DNA from: Dehalococcoidia bacterium
GTDB lineage: Bacteria > Chloroflexota > Dehalococcoidia > Lucifugimonadales > JAGWBF01
Direction of reading: 5' to 3'
Length of the DNA: 64,000 bases
NCBI GenBank assembly: GCA_021295955.1
Contig: JAGWBJ010000014.1
Location: 1 to 64,000, forward strand
Shown here piece by piece: positions 39,502-48,520 of this stretch (its first letter is position 1; every line of letters starts with the position of its first letter). Position numbers and translations under genes: made by a program. Under the pieces are notes generated by a model, which worked only from the letters and a program-made list of their open reading frames with translations, was not told the origin of the DNA and made no database searches.

Positions 39502-41745
39502 ATGCTGCACGCGGCGATGGTCCGAAGCCCCCACGGCCATGCCAGGATCAAGGGCATAGACGCCTCCCGGGCCAGGAGCCATCCGGGCGTGGTGGCCGTC
39601 TACACCAACACGGACCTGAAGGACGAGCTGGGCGCGCTGATCGTGGCGTGGCTCCTGCCGGACATCAAGCAGACCTCCCGTCCGCCCATGGCCTACGACA
39701 ACGTCCGGTTCGTGGGCGAGCCGGTGGCCGTCGTGGTGGCCTCCGACCCCGGCACCGCCGTGGACGCGGCCGCGCTGGTGGACGTGACCTACGAGCCCCT
39801 GCCGGCGGTGGTGGACGCCGAGGCGACCACCAAGAGCGGCGCCCCACAGCTCCACCAGGAGGCCCCCAACAACGTCGCCTGGGAGTGGGAGGTCGCCGGA
39901 GGGGACATCGACGAGGCGGCCAACCAGGCGGAGGTGGTGGTAAGCCAGAGGATCATCAACCAGCGCCTGATCCCCAACGCCATGGAGACCCGCGGCGCGG
40001 TGGTCGACTACAACCCGGGCAGCAACCAGCTGACCCTGTGGACGTCGACGCAGGTGCCCCACTTCGTCCGGCTGGCCCTGTCCATAGCCACGGGCCATCC
40101 CGAGCACCAGCTCAGGGTGGTGGCGCCGGAGGTGGGCGGGGGCTTCGGCAGCAAGATATGCCCCTACGTCGAGGAGATCATCGTGGCCGTGGCGGCCAAG
40201 CGGCTGGGGCGGCCCATCAAGTGGACCGAGACCCGCCAGGAGAACTACGTGGCCACCAACCACGGACGGGACCACGTCCAGGACGTGGAGATAATGGGCA
40301 ACCGGGACGGGACCATCACCGGCATCCGGTGTACCGTCTACGCCAACATGGGCGCCCACCTCTCCTTCCTGGCCCCCCTCATCCCGAGCTACCTGTTCGG
40401 GCTGATGCTGGTCGGCCCGTACCAGACGCCCAACATATCGGGCAAGGTGTACGGCACCTTCACCAACACGACCCCCGTGGACGCCTACCGGGGCGCGGGC
40501 CGGCCCGAGGCCACCTTCGTCGTCGAGCGCATGGTGGACCTGTTCGCCGGGGAGATAGGCATGGACCCGGTGGAGGTCCGCCGCAAGAACCTGGTGGCGC
40601 CCTTCTCCGAGGGACACACCGTCGCCACCGGCGTCGCCTACGACAGCGGCAACTACGAAGCGGCCTTCGACCGCGCCCTGGAGATGGTCGGTTACCAAGC
40701 GTTCCGGAAGGAGCAGGAGGAGGCCCGCAAGCAGGGCCGGCATCTGGGCATCGGCCTCTGCACCTACGTGGAGATCTGCGGGGCGGCCCCTTCGGCCATC
40801 GCCACCGCCCTGGGCGCCCAGGCGGGCCTCTGGGAGAGCGCCCTGGTGAGGGTGCACCCCACCGGCAAGGTCAGCATCTACACCGGCGCCTCCTCCCACG
40901 GGCAGGGCCACGAGACCACGTTTGCCCAGCTCGCCTCCTCGGAGCTGGGAATCCCCATGGAGGACGTGGACATAGTCCACGGCGACACGGCGCAGGTCCA
41001 GTTCGGCGCGGGCACCTACGGCAGCAGAAGCGCCGCCGTCGGGGGCACGGCCATACACCTGGGAGTGGACAAGATCAAGGACAAGGCCAAGCGGCTGGCC
41101 GCCCACCTCCTGGAGGCGGCCGAGGCGGACATGGTCTACGAAGACGGCAAGATCTTCGTCCGGGGCGCGCCGGACAACGCCAAGACCTTCGGAGAGGTGG
41201 CCCTAGCATCCTACCTGGCCAGCAGCCTTCCCGAGGGCATGGAGCCGGGCCTGGAAGCCACCAGCTTCTTCGACCCGCCCAACTTCACCTGGCCCTTCGG
41301 CACCCACGCGGCGGTGGTGGAGGTGGACGGGGACACCGGCGACGTCAAGCTCCTCCGCTACGTCGCCGTGGACGACGTGGGGAACGTGATCAACCCGATG
41401 ATAGTCGACGGCATGGTCCACGGCGGGATCGCCCAGGGTGTCGGCCAGGCCCTCCAGGAGGAGGCCGTGTACGACGACCAGGGCCAGCTCCTGACGGGGA
41501 CGATGATGGACTACGCCGTGCCCTCCGCCGACGTGCTGCCGTCCTACGAGGTGGACCGCACCGTGACGCCCTCTCCGACCAACCCCCTCGGCATCAAGGG
41601 AGCGGGGGAGACGGGCACGATCGCCGCCTCCGGCGCCTTCGTGAACGCGGTGATGGACGCCCTCGCGCCCCTGGGCGTGAAGCACGTCGACATGCCCCTC
41701 AAGCCCGAGCGGGTCTGGCGGGCCATGCAGTCGGCGAGAGGCTAG
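39502..41745 (+). CDS. Molybdenum hydroxylase large subunit (form II CoxL-like)
   Basis: A 747-residue xanthine dehydrogenase/aerobic CO dehydrogenase-type molybdopterin subunit. The active-site loop reads AYRGAGR, as in form II CoxL proteins, not AYRCSFR of true CO dehydrogenase, so the substrate is probably another heterocycle or aldehyde. Other landmarks: GGGFGSK, the SSHGQGHETTFAQ segment, GTYGSRSAA, and the late GAGETGTIAA with catalytic Glu. The first start in this frame is 39502, but family members begin about 30 residues earlier; that part is in another frame at 39423. No FAD or FeS subunit is adjacent. CoxD and CoxE genes follow directly. Confidence 0.85.
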   Translation: MLHAAMVRSPHGHARIKGIDASRARSHPGVVAVYTNTDLKDELGALIVAWLLPDIKQTSRPPMAYDNVRFVGEPVAVVVASDPGTAVDAAALVDVTYEPLPAVVDAEATTKSGAPQLHQEAPNNVAWEWEVAGGDIDEAANQAEVVVSQRIINQRLIPNAMETRGAVVDYNPGSNQLTLWTSTQVPHFVRLALSIATGHPEHQLRVVAPEVGGGFGSKICPYVEEIIVAVAAKRLGRPIKWTETRQENYVATNHGRDHVQDVEIMGNRDGTITGIRCTVYANMGAHLSFLAPLIPSYLFGLMLVGPYQTPNISGKVYGTFTNTTPVDAYRGAGRPEATFVVERMVDLFAGEIGMDPVEVRRKNLVAPFSEGHTVATGVAYDSGNYEAAFDRALEMVGYQAFRKEQEEARKQGRHLGIGLCTYVEICGAAPSAIATALGAQAGLWESALVRVHPTGKVSIYTGASSHGQGHETTFAQLASSELGIPMEDVDIVHGDTAQVQFGAGTYGSRSAAVGGTAIHLGVDKIKDKAKRLAAHLLEAAEADMVYEDGKIFVRGAPDNAKTFGEVALASYLASSLPEGMEPGLEATSFFDPPNFTWPFGTHAAVVEVDGDTGDVKLLRYVAVDDVGNVINPMIVDGMVHGGIAQGVGQALQEEAVYDDQGQLLTGTMMDYAVPSADVLPSYEVDRTVTPSPTNPLGIKGAGETGTIAASGAFVNAVMDALAPLGVKHVDMPLKPERVWRAMQSARG

Positions 41746-42642
41746 ATGGCCAGCGACCCCGCGACCCCCTTTGCCTCCGTGCAGGATGTACTGGAGGGGC
41801 TGGAGAGGGAGCAGTACATAGCCGACGCGTCCATCGCAACGTCGGTGTACTTGGCGGCGGCCCTGCAGCGCCCCCTTCTCATCGAGGGCCGCGCCGGCGT
41901 GGGCAAGACCGAGGTCGCCAACGTCCTCTCCCGGCTGCTGGACACCAACCTCATCCGGCTCCAGTGCTACGAGGGCCTGGACGTCAACACCGCCCTCTAC
42001 GAGTGGAACTACCCCAAGCAGCTCCTGTGGATAAAGCTGGAGGAGGGCTCCAGCCGCAGCGTCCGCGAGCGGGAGCAGGAGATATTCAGCGAGGAGTTCC
42101 TCCTCCAGCGCCCCCTCCTGGCCGCGCTGACCCAGGAGGAGCGGGCGCCGGTGCTCCTCATCGACGAGGTAGACCGGGCCGACGAGGAGTTCGAGGCCTT
42201 CCTGCTGGAGGTCCTGTCCGAGTTCCAGGTCACCATACCCGAGATCGGCACGGTAAGGGCACGCAGGGTGCCCGCGGTGGTCCTCACCTCAAACCGCTCC
42301 CGGGACCTGTCCGACGCCCTGAGGCGCCGCTGCCTGTACCTGTGGGTGGACTATCCGTCCTTCGAGAAGGAGCTCCGCATCGTCACCTCCAGGGTCCCGG
42401 GCATCTCCGACTCCCTGGCGCGCCGCATCTGCACCTTCATGCAGGAGGTGCGAAGCCTGGGCCTGGAGAAGACCCCGGGTATCTCGGAGACGCTGGACTG
42501 GGCCTCGGCCGTCGTCATGCTGCACCGGGACCGCCTGGACCGGGAGACGGTGGAGCAGACCCTCGGCTGCCTGGTCAAGGACGCCGACGACCTGCGCCAG
42601 CTCCGGGAATCCCCCCTGGAGGAGATGCTGGCCCGGGCCTGA
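41746..42642 (+). CDS. CoxD-like MoxR AAA+ ATPase
   Basis: A 298-residue MoxR-family AAA+ ATPase resembling CoxD, which matures the Mo/Cu centre of CO dehydrogenase-type enzymes. Walker A is GRAGVGKTE near residue 47; Walker B is LLIDEVDRAD near 138; sensor region VVLTSNRSRDLSDALRRRCLYLWVDYP near 180. Its ATG directly abuts the stop codon of the CoxL-like gene, indicating translational coupling and a joint role. Confidence 0.88.
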   Translation: MASDPATPFASVQDVLEGLEREQYIADASIATSVYLAAALQRPLLIEGRAGVGKTEVANVLSRLLDTNLIRLQCYEGLDVNTALYEWNYPKQLLWIKLEEGSSRSVREREQEIFSEEFLLQRPLLAALTQEERAPVLLIDEVDRADEEFEAFLLEVLSEFQVTIPEIGTVRARRVPAVVLTSNRSRDLSDALRRRCLYLWVDYPSFEKELRIVTSRVPGISDSLARRICTFMQEVRSLGLEKTPGISETLDWASAVVMLHRDRLDRETVEQTLGCLVKDADDLRQLRESPLEEMLARA

Positions 42643-42681
42643 GCCCCCCCTTGGATATGGCAGGCTGAAGGGACACAAGCC

Positions 42682-43827
42682 GTGACGGCCCAAGAGGGAC
42701 TCAACCCCCCCTCGGACCTGGTCTCCCACACCGTGCGCTTCTGCCGGGCCCTCAGGGACCGGGGCCTCCTGGTAAGCGCCGGCGAGACGGCCGCGGCCCT
42801 CCGTGGCCTGGCCCTGGTGGACGTCATGGACCGGCAACAGGTCTACTGGGGCCTGCGCGCCCTGCTGGTCTCCCGGCCCCACGAGGTGCCCGCCTTCGAC
42901 GAGTGCTTCCACACCTTCTGGACCCTCCGGACCCCTGGGGCCCGTCCGGGCATGGGTACTCCCGCCCCCGCCAGAGGCGGGCCCATGGTCCCCACGAGGT
43001 ACAGGCTTGGCGCCGGAGACGGCTCCCAGGCCGGCCGGGACGGTCCCGCGGTGGGCATAGTCCGAACCGGGGCCAGCCCCCGGGAGGTGTCCGGCCGGCC
43101 CGACCTGACCGTGTTCCGCAGGGACGGGCTGGCCGAGGTCTTCCACCTGGCGGCCCGCCTGGTCCGGGCCCTCCCGTCGAGGCCGGGCCGGCGCCGGAAG
43201 CCCCACCGCAGGAAGGGGACACCGGACCTGCGGAGGGCCATCCGCATGAGCCTCCATCAGGGCGGAGACCTCATCGACGTCCCCAGGCGGCGGCGGGCGC
43301 CCAGGGTGCCCCGGCTACTCGTCCTGCTGGACGGCAGCGGCTCCATGGAGCGTTACGCCAACCTGCTGCTCCAGCTCGTTTACGCCCTGGGGCAGCGGGC
43401 GGGCCGCATCGAGACCTTCGTCTTCACCACCTCCCTCACCCGCGTCACCCGCCAGCTCAGGGCCCCATCCTTCGGAGAGGCCATGGTCAGGGTCGGCGAG
43501 CAGGCGCCCCACTGGTCGGGAGGCACCCGCATCGGAGAGTGCCTGGCCACCCTGACCCGGCGCCACCCCCACCTGCTGGACCGAAGCACCTCGGTGGTGC
43601 TGCTGAGCGACGGCTGGGAGACGGGGAGGCCGGAGGTGCTGGCCGAGGAGCTAGGCAGGATAAGGCGCAGGGTGCGCAGGCTGGTCTGGCTAAACCCCCT
43701 TATGGGCACCCCCGGCTACGAGCCCCTTACCGTGGGCCTCCAGGCGGCCCGCCCCCACGTGGACGTCTTCGCCTCGGCCATGGACCTGGACCACCTGAAG
43801 CGGCTGCCCGGGGCCCTGCGCGCCTGA
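42682..43827 (+). CDS. CoxE-like VWA-domain protein
   Basis: A 381-residue VWA protein of the CoxE type, the usual partner of CoxD-like MoxR ATPases in cofactor maturation. The MIDAS motif is LLDGSGSMERY near residue 214, with the conserved Thr/Asp sites in WSGGTRIGECLATL and VVLLSDGWETG. The N-terminal part (1-130) is the helical region of the family. GTG start with AAGGGA eight bases upstream. It closes the cox-like operon. Confidence 0.85.
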   Translation: MTAQEGLNPPSDLVSHTVRFCRALRDRGLLVSAGETAAALRGLALVDVMDRQQVYWGLRALLVSRPHEVPAFDECFHTFWTLRTPGARPGMGTPAPARGGPMVPTRYRLGAGDGSQAGRDGPAVGIVRTGASPREVSGRPDLTVFRRDGLAEVFHLAARLVRALPSRPGRRRKPHRRKGTPDLRRAIRMSLHQGGDLIDVPRRRRAPRVPRLLVLLDGSGSMERYANLLLQLVYALGQRAGRIETFVFTTSLTRVTRQLRAPSFGEAMVRVGEQAPHWSGGTRIGECLATLTRRHPHLLDRSTSVVLLSDGWETGRPEVLAEELGRIRRRVRRLVWLNPLMGTPGYEPLTVGLQAARPHVDVFASAMDLDHLKRLPGALRA

Positions 43828-43851
43828 GCCAGGGTGGAGGCCGGCTTGCGG

Positions 43852-43880
43852 TTGTGAACCCCTCCGGCGGTCGGTATACT
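43852..43880 (+). promoter_or_regulatory. Promoter upstream of the aminotransferase
   Basis: TTGTGA at 43852-43857, 17-bp spacer, TATACT at 43875-43880. The transcript would begin inside the 11/12-bp repeat array that follows. Confidence 0.6.
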
Positions 43881-43882
43881 AT

Positions 43883-44022
43883 CAGCAACCCGGCAGCAAC
43901 CCGGCAGCAACCCGGCAGCAACCCGGCAGCAACCCGGCAGCAACCCGGGCAGCAACCCGGGCAGCAACCCGGGCAGCAACCCGGCAGCAAGCTGGCAGCA
44001 ACCTGGCAGCAACCCGGGCAGC
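43883..44022. repeat. 11/12-bp minisatellite (CAGCAACCCGG)n
   Basis: About five 11-bp units of CAGCAACCCGG, then 12-bp units CAGCAACCCGGG, then degenerate copies. It lies between the promoter and the aminotransferase start, so it would form the 5' leader. Copy number is likely variable. Confidence 0.9.
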
Positions 44023-44084
44023 AGCCCCAGCGGCAGCCCCCCGCGCCGCCGGGGCCGGGACCAGCAAGATCGAGGAGGTGACCC

Positions 44085-45428
44085 ATGGCAGAGACGATTG
44101 CCGCGGCCTATGCGCGCAGGAACCCCAGGTCGGCCGAGCTGGCCCCCAAGTTCAAGGAGTTCTTCCCCTCGGGCGGGGCGGGCCACGACGGCTACACGGG
44201 CTTCCCCTTCCCCCTGACCATCGCCAGGGGCCTGGGCCCGCGCAAGTGGGACGTGGACGGCAACGAGTACATCGACTTTCACATGGGGTCGGCCTCCCTC
44301 CTCCTCGGCCATGCCCACCCCCAGGTGGTGGAAGCCCTGGTCAACGCGGCCCCGGGAGGCTCCCACTACGGCGCCCCCGTGGAAGCGGCCCTGGAGTGGG
44401 GGGAGAAGGTGCATGACCTGATCCCCTGCGCCGACAAGATCCGGTTCGTCGCGTCGGGGGGCGAGGCCACCATGTACGCCATGCGGGTGGCCCGGGCCCA
44501 CACCGGCAAGAACAAGATCGTCCGCTGGCAGTCCCACTACCACGGCGCCCACGACTACGCCATGCCCGGGAACCTGGCCCCGTGGGACGTGCCCGCGTCC
44601 GCCGGCGTGCCCAGGGGCGCCATCGAGTCCGTGATCGTGCTGCCCCCCGACCTGAACGCCCTGGAACGCGTCCTGGCCACGGACAACGACGTGGCCGGCG
44701 TCATCACCGAAGGCTCCGGGGCCTCCTACGGAACCGTGCCCCTTCCCGAGGGGTTCCTGGAGGGTGTCCGGAAGCTGACCCGCCAGTACGGGGTGGTCAT
44801 GATCCTGGACGAGGTGATCACCGGGTTCCGCTGGAGCCCCGGCGGCCTGCAGGGCAAGTTCGGCCTGGAACCCGACGTATGCACCCTGGCGAAGATACTC
44901 ACCGGCGGCCTGCCCGGCGGCGCCGTGGCCGGCAGGGAAGAGTTCATGCAGGTGATGAACCAGACCGGGGACGCCCATCACGACCGGCACCAGAGGCTTC
45001 AGCACGGGGGCACCTTCAACGCCAACCCCTACTGTGCCGCCACGGGCAACGCCGCCCTGAGCATAGTCGCCACCGGCGAGATGCAGAATAACGCCGATAG
45101 GGCGGCGGACCGGTTGCGCCGGGGAATGCGGGAGGCGGTGGACCGGTACGAGGTGGAGGCCTGCGTCTACGGCGAGTCCTCCACCTTCCACATCTACTTC
45201 GGCGCCCGGTCCCTGGAGGGCCTTGACGCCAACCAGCTAAAGGCCATCCCGCCGGAGATAGCCAACAACTTCCGTCAGGCGCTGCAGGTACGCGGTATGG
45301 ACATCATGTCCCGCACCAGCGGCGTCACCTCGGGCACACACACGGACGAGGACATCGACCGGGCCCTGGAGGCCTTCGACGGCGCCATCAAGGCCATGAT
45401 GGACGAGGGCCTCGTTCGCCATAGCTAG
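44085..45428 (+). CDS. Glutamate-1-semialdehyde 2,1-aminomutase-like class III aminotransferase
   Basis: A 447-residue fold-type I PLP enzyme of the GSA aminomutase group. The PLP-phosphate region SGGEATMYAMRVARAHTG (124-141), cofactor Asp242 in LDEVITGFRW, and the Schiff-base Lys270 in CTLAKILTGGLPGGAVAG are visible. It may be a HemL paralog or a catabolic aminotransferase, since no heme genes are nearby. The start has an ideal GGAGGTGA site. A long repeat-bearing leader precedes it. Confidence 0.88.
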   Translation: MAETIAAAYARRNPRSAELAPKFKEFFPSGGAGHDGYTGFPFPLTIARGLGPRKWDVDGNEYIDFHMGSASLLLGHAHPQVVEALVNAAPGGSHYGAPVEAALEWGEKVHDLIPCADKIRFVASGGEATMYAMRVARAHTGKNKIVRWQSHYHGAHDYAMPGNLAPWDVPASAGVPRGAIESVIVLPPDLNALERVLATDNDVAGVITEGSGASYGTVPLPEGFLEGVRKLTRQYGVVMILDEVITGFRWSPGGLQGKFGLEPDVCTLAKILTGGLPGGAVAGREEFMQVMNQTGDAHHDRHQRLQHGGTFNANPYCAATGNAALSIVATGEMQNNADRAADRLRRGMREAVDRYEVEACVYGESSTFHIYFGARSLEGLDANQLKAIPPEIANNFRQALQVRGMDIMSRTSGVTSGTHTDEDIDRALEAFDGAIKAMMDEGLVRHS

Positions 45429-45469
45429 AGCCCCCAGCCGGCAAGACGCGGCGGCCCCCCACCCCTGGA

Positions 45470-45690
45470 TTCCGGCCTTCGCCGGAAAGACGGCTGGGAG
45501 GGGGCCGAAGCGCTCCCTCCGTCACTCACGCGGAAGCGGGAGTCCAAGGCCAAGTAATGGATTCCCGCCTGCGCGGGAATGACGATGGGGTTCCAAGGCC
45601 AAATAGCGGATTCCCGCCTGCGCGGGAATGACGTCCCGACCGTCGACGACGACTCCCACGAAGCCAGTGGATTCCCGCGTGCGCGGGAAT
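45470..45690. repeat. REP-like hairpin cluster, four copies
   Basis: TTCCGGCCTTCGCCGGAA at 45470-45487, ATTCCCGCCTGCGCGGGAAT at 45561-45580 and 45610-45629, ATTCCCGCGTGCGCGGGAAT at 45671-45690, plus a GGAAGCGGGAG half-element near 45531. They fill the gap between two convergent genes; no gene is supported in 45429-45714. Confidence 0.85.
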
Positions 45691-45714
45691 GGCGATGGGA
45701 AGTGCAGCCGCTTG

Positions 45715-47229
45715 CTACAGACTCTCCCAGTCGGCCTGCTGCTCGAAGGCGTGGGCCGCCCGGAACACCGTACCGTCGTCGAAGCGCTTGCCGACCAGCA
45801 TCAGCCCCACGGGCAGGCCGTCGACCTTGCCGCAGGGGACGGAGATGGCCGGGTGGCCCGTCATGTCGAAGGGCGCCGTGTTGTTCAGCATGTCCCAGCC
45901 GTGGGTGAGGAGCCCGACGATGTCGAGATCCGGCTCGTAGGCGTGGGCCGTCATCGGCGTCGTGGGCATGGCCAGGACGTCCACCTGCTCCAGCAGGCGG
46001 TCGTAGCTGGCGCGGAGCCAGGGACGCAGGTTCTGGGCCTTGGCGTACATGCTGCCGTGGTACCTCTCGGCCATGTAGCTGCCGATGAGCAGGACCATCT
46101 TGACCGTCGGCGGGAAGTCGTCGGCCTGGGCCCGGCGGGACTTGCCCAGCGTCTGGACCAAGCTGGAGTTGTACAGTCCCTGCCAGTGGTACCCCATCCC
46201 GTTGGTCCGCAGGTAGGCGGTGGCGCCCTCGGGCACCAGGCCCCAGACGATGCCCCGGGCCTCCAGGTGGGCCGGGTTGGACACCTCGGAGACCTGGGCG
46301 CCGGCCTGTCCCAGCACCTCCAGCGCCTTGCGGACGCACTGGTCCACCGCGGGGTCCGACTCCTTTAGGCCGAACCCCTCCTTGACGACGCCGACCCGGA
46401 GGCCCGCGCCGCCGAGGGCCATCATCTCGGTGTAAGGCTGGACCGTCACCTCCCTCTGGCGCGGGTCCAACGGGTCCTTGCCCGCTATCACCTCCATGGT
46501 CAGGGCCGAGTCGGCCACCGTCCGGGACATGGGGCCCGCGTGGTCGAAGGTGCCGTCGATCCCCGCGATGCCCGTGTACGGCACCAGGCCGTGGGTCGGC
46601 TTGTGCCCCACCACGCCGCACCACGAGGCGGGGATGCGGATCGAGCCGCCCTGGTCCCCGCCGATGGTGATGTCTATGTCGTCGTAGTACAACGCTGCCC
46701 CCGAGCCCCCCGAGGAGCCGCCCGCCAGGTGGTCGGTGTCGTGGGGGTTGCGGGTGGGCCCGTGGGCGCTGGTGTCGCCGGCGCCGGAGAAGGCGAAGTT
46801 GTCCAGGTTCAGGGTGGCGACGATCTCGGCCCCGGCGTCCAGCAGCCACGTTACGATGGTGGCGTCGGTGTCGGCCGTATAACCCTCCAGCACCAGCGAC
46901 GCGCAGGTCATGGGCATGCCCGCTACGCAGATGTTGTTCTTCAGACCGAACCTCTTGCCGGCCAGCTTCCCCGAGGCCGCTCCCTTGAGGACGCACCTCC
47001 GGACGATGGCATTGAAGGGGTCGTCGGACCTGGACGGCTTGTACCCGGCGTCCCGGTCCCGGTACTTGAGGGGCGTCGGCGGCAGCGGGATCCTTTCCAG
47101 CACCTCGTAGTCGGCGAACAGCCTGGGCAGCAGGTCCTGGAACTGCTCCAGCTCGTCGTCGCTCAGCTCGAAGTGATTCTCCTCCGCCAACCTCAACAGG
47201 TCCTCTTCGGTGGGAATACGGAAGGGCAT
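45715..47229 (-). CDS. Amidase signature family protein
   Basis: A 504-residue amidase with triad K97 (GLKNNI), GGSSGGSG at 170-177, and nucleophile S196 in DQGGSIRIPASWCG. An N-terminal extension (about 1-70, with LLRLAEENHFELSDDELEQFQDLLPRL) resembles the helical cap of amidases related to Rhodococcus nitrile-pathway and allophanate-type enzymes. AAGGAGGTG lies six bases before the ATG. It is distinct from the shorter amidase at 595-2007. Confidence 0.9.
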   Translation of the reverse strand: MPFRIPTEEDLLRLAEENHFELSDDELEQFQDLLPRLFADYEVLERIPLPPTPLKYRDRDAGYKPSRSDDPFNAIVRRCVLKGAASGKLAGKRFGLKNNICVAGMPMTCASLVLEGYTADTDATIVTWLLDAGAEIVATLNLDNFAFSGAGDTSAHGPTRNPHDTDHLAGGSSGGSGAALYYDDIDITIGGDQGGSIRIPASWCGVVGHKPTHGLVPYTGIAGIDGTFDHAGPMSRTVADSALTMEVIAGKDPLDPRQREVTVQPYTEMMALGGAGLRVGVVKEGFGLKESDPAVDQCVRKALEVLGQAGAQVSEVSNPAHLEARGIVWGLVPEGATAYLRTNGMGYHWQGLYNSSLVQTLGKSRRAQADDFPPTVKMVLLIGSYMAERYHGSMYAKAQNLRPWLRASYDRLLEQVDVLAMPTTPMTAHAYEPDLDIVGLLTHGWDMLNNTAPFDMTGHPAISVPCGKVDGLPVGLMLVGKRFDDGTVFRAAHAFEQQADWESL

Positions 47230-47333
47230 GGCCCCACCTCCTTAGCGCGTATGGGGAGCTTCTGTCGGCCGCCGGGGCCCGGACAGGTACGGTGACCGTC
47301 TTCGCGGCGCCCCGGCCTCGATGAGTGACGACC

Positions 47334-48485
47334 CTACTTCTTCAGGATATGGATGGTGGTTATCTCGCCGGCGCCGGAGCAGTGGGCGAGACCGACACGG
47401 GGGTCCGACACCTGTCTGGCCCCCGCCTCTCCCCGGAGCTGGGTAACGATCTCGTGGACCATCCGGACCCCCGACGCCCCGAAGGGGTGGCCCATGGCCA
47501 GCAGGCCGCCGTCGGTGTTGGTGGGTATGTCCCCCGCCAGGCCGGTGCGGCCCTCCCGGGTGGCGACCCAGGCCTCGCCCATGGGCACCACTCCCAGGGC
47601 TTCGAGCTGCTGGAGCTCGCCGATGGTGGCGGCGTCGTGGACCTGGAGAAGGTCCACGTCCTCCGGCCCGAGGCCCGCCATCTCGTACGCCTGGGCCGCC
47701 GCGTCCTCTCCCTTGTAGGGGTTCAGGGCCGGATGGTCGGCGCCCCGAGGGCTGTAGGTGCCCGTGCTCAGGGCCGCCGCCGCCACGGTCACCGCCCGCC
47801 GGTGGTCCGGCGCCAGGCCGTCGATGGCGTCCCGGGCGCACAGGACCGCCGCCGCGGCCCCCTCGCTGGTGGGACAGCACTGGTACAGGGTGAGGGGGTC
47901 GGCGATGGGCCGGGACTCCAGCACGTCGGCCAGGGTGAAGGTCTTGTTGTACTGGGCGTAGGGGTTCAGCGCCGCGTTGTCGTGGGCCTTGACCGACACC
48001 TGGGCCACGGCTTCGATGGGCGCGCCGAACTCCTCCATGTAACGCCGGGTGCGCAGGGCGTATCCAGCCATCATGTGGTCGGCTCCGAGGAACCGCTCGG
48101 GGCTGTCCTCGGCGGTCACCGTAACCGGGCCCCTCGGCACCTTCTCGGCGCCGAAGGCCAGGGCGACGTCGTAGAGGCCGGTGGCGATGCCCCAGTAGGC
48201 CTGCCAGAAGGCGGTGGAGCCGCTGGAGCATGCGTTCTCGACGTTTATGATGGGGATGCCGGTGAGGCCAAGCTCCCGGAGGGTCGCCTCGCCCAGGGAC
48301 ATTCCCTGGTAGTAGACGTGCCCGAAGTAGGCGATCTGGACGGCCTGCCAGCCGATCCCGGCGTCCTGCAGGGAGGCCGCCACCGCCTCCCTGGCAAGCT
48401 GGGGCAGGTCCTTCTCGGGGAACCGTCCGAAGGGGTGCAGGCCCACCCCCAGCACGGCGACCTCGCGGTGGTTCATGGTGCGCAT
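47334..48485 (-). CDS. Thiolase family protein (SCP-x/acetyl-CoA acetyltransferase-like)
   Basis: A 383-residue thiolase-fold protein. The acyl-accepting Cys86 lies in NVENACSSGSTAF; the GHPFGASG histidine loop and the C-terminal LAHCSGAGEITTIHIL are present. It belongs to the SCP-x-like thiolases that act with a separate DUF35 zinc-ribbon/OB protein, which is the next gene upstream. Start 48485 has GAGGA seven bases upstream; 48476 is an alternative. Possible role: degradation or condensation of a branched or steroid-like acyl-CoA. Confidence 0.9.
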   Translation of the reverse strand: MRTMNHREVAVLGVGLHPFGRFPEKDLPQLAREAVAASLQDAGIGWQAVQIAYFGHVYYQGMSLGEATLRELGLTGIPIINVENACSSGSTAFWQAYWGIATGLYDVALAFGAEKVPRGPVTVTAEDSPERFLGADHMMAGYALRTRRYMEEFGAPIEAVAQVSVKAHDNAALNPYAQYNKTFTLADVLESRPIADPLTLYQCCPTSEGAAAAVLCARDAIDGLAPDHRRAVTVAAAALSTGTYSPRGADHPALNPYKGEDAAAQAYEMAGLGPEDVDLLQVHDAATIGELQQLEALGVVPMGEAWVATREGRTGLAGDIPTNTDGGLLAMGHPFGASGVRMVHEIVTQLRGEAGARQVSDPRVGLAHCSGAGEITTIHILKK

Positions 48486-48520
48486 CTTACCGTCCTCGTC
48501 CCGCCGGACATCCGCAGGCG

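Noticed and set aside
39502-41745. Aerobic CO dehydrogenase large subunit (true CoxL)
   Set aside because: The active-site loop is AYRGAGR, not AYRCSFR, so CO oxidation is not supported.
39423-42668. A 1081-codon open frame on the plus strand
   Set aside because: Only its first 20 codons are real coding sequence (the CoxL-like N-terminus). After the frameshift it is a shadow of the true frame, rich in Gly/Arg/Pro.
43883-44022. CRISPR or coding Gln-rich repeat protein
   Set aside because: The 11-bp period breaks the reading frame and there are no spacers; it is a minisatellite.
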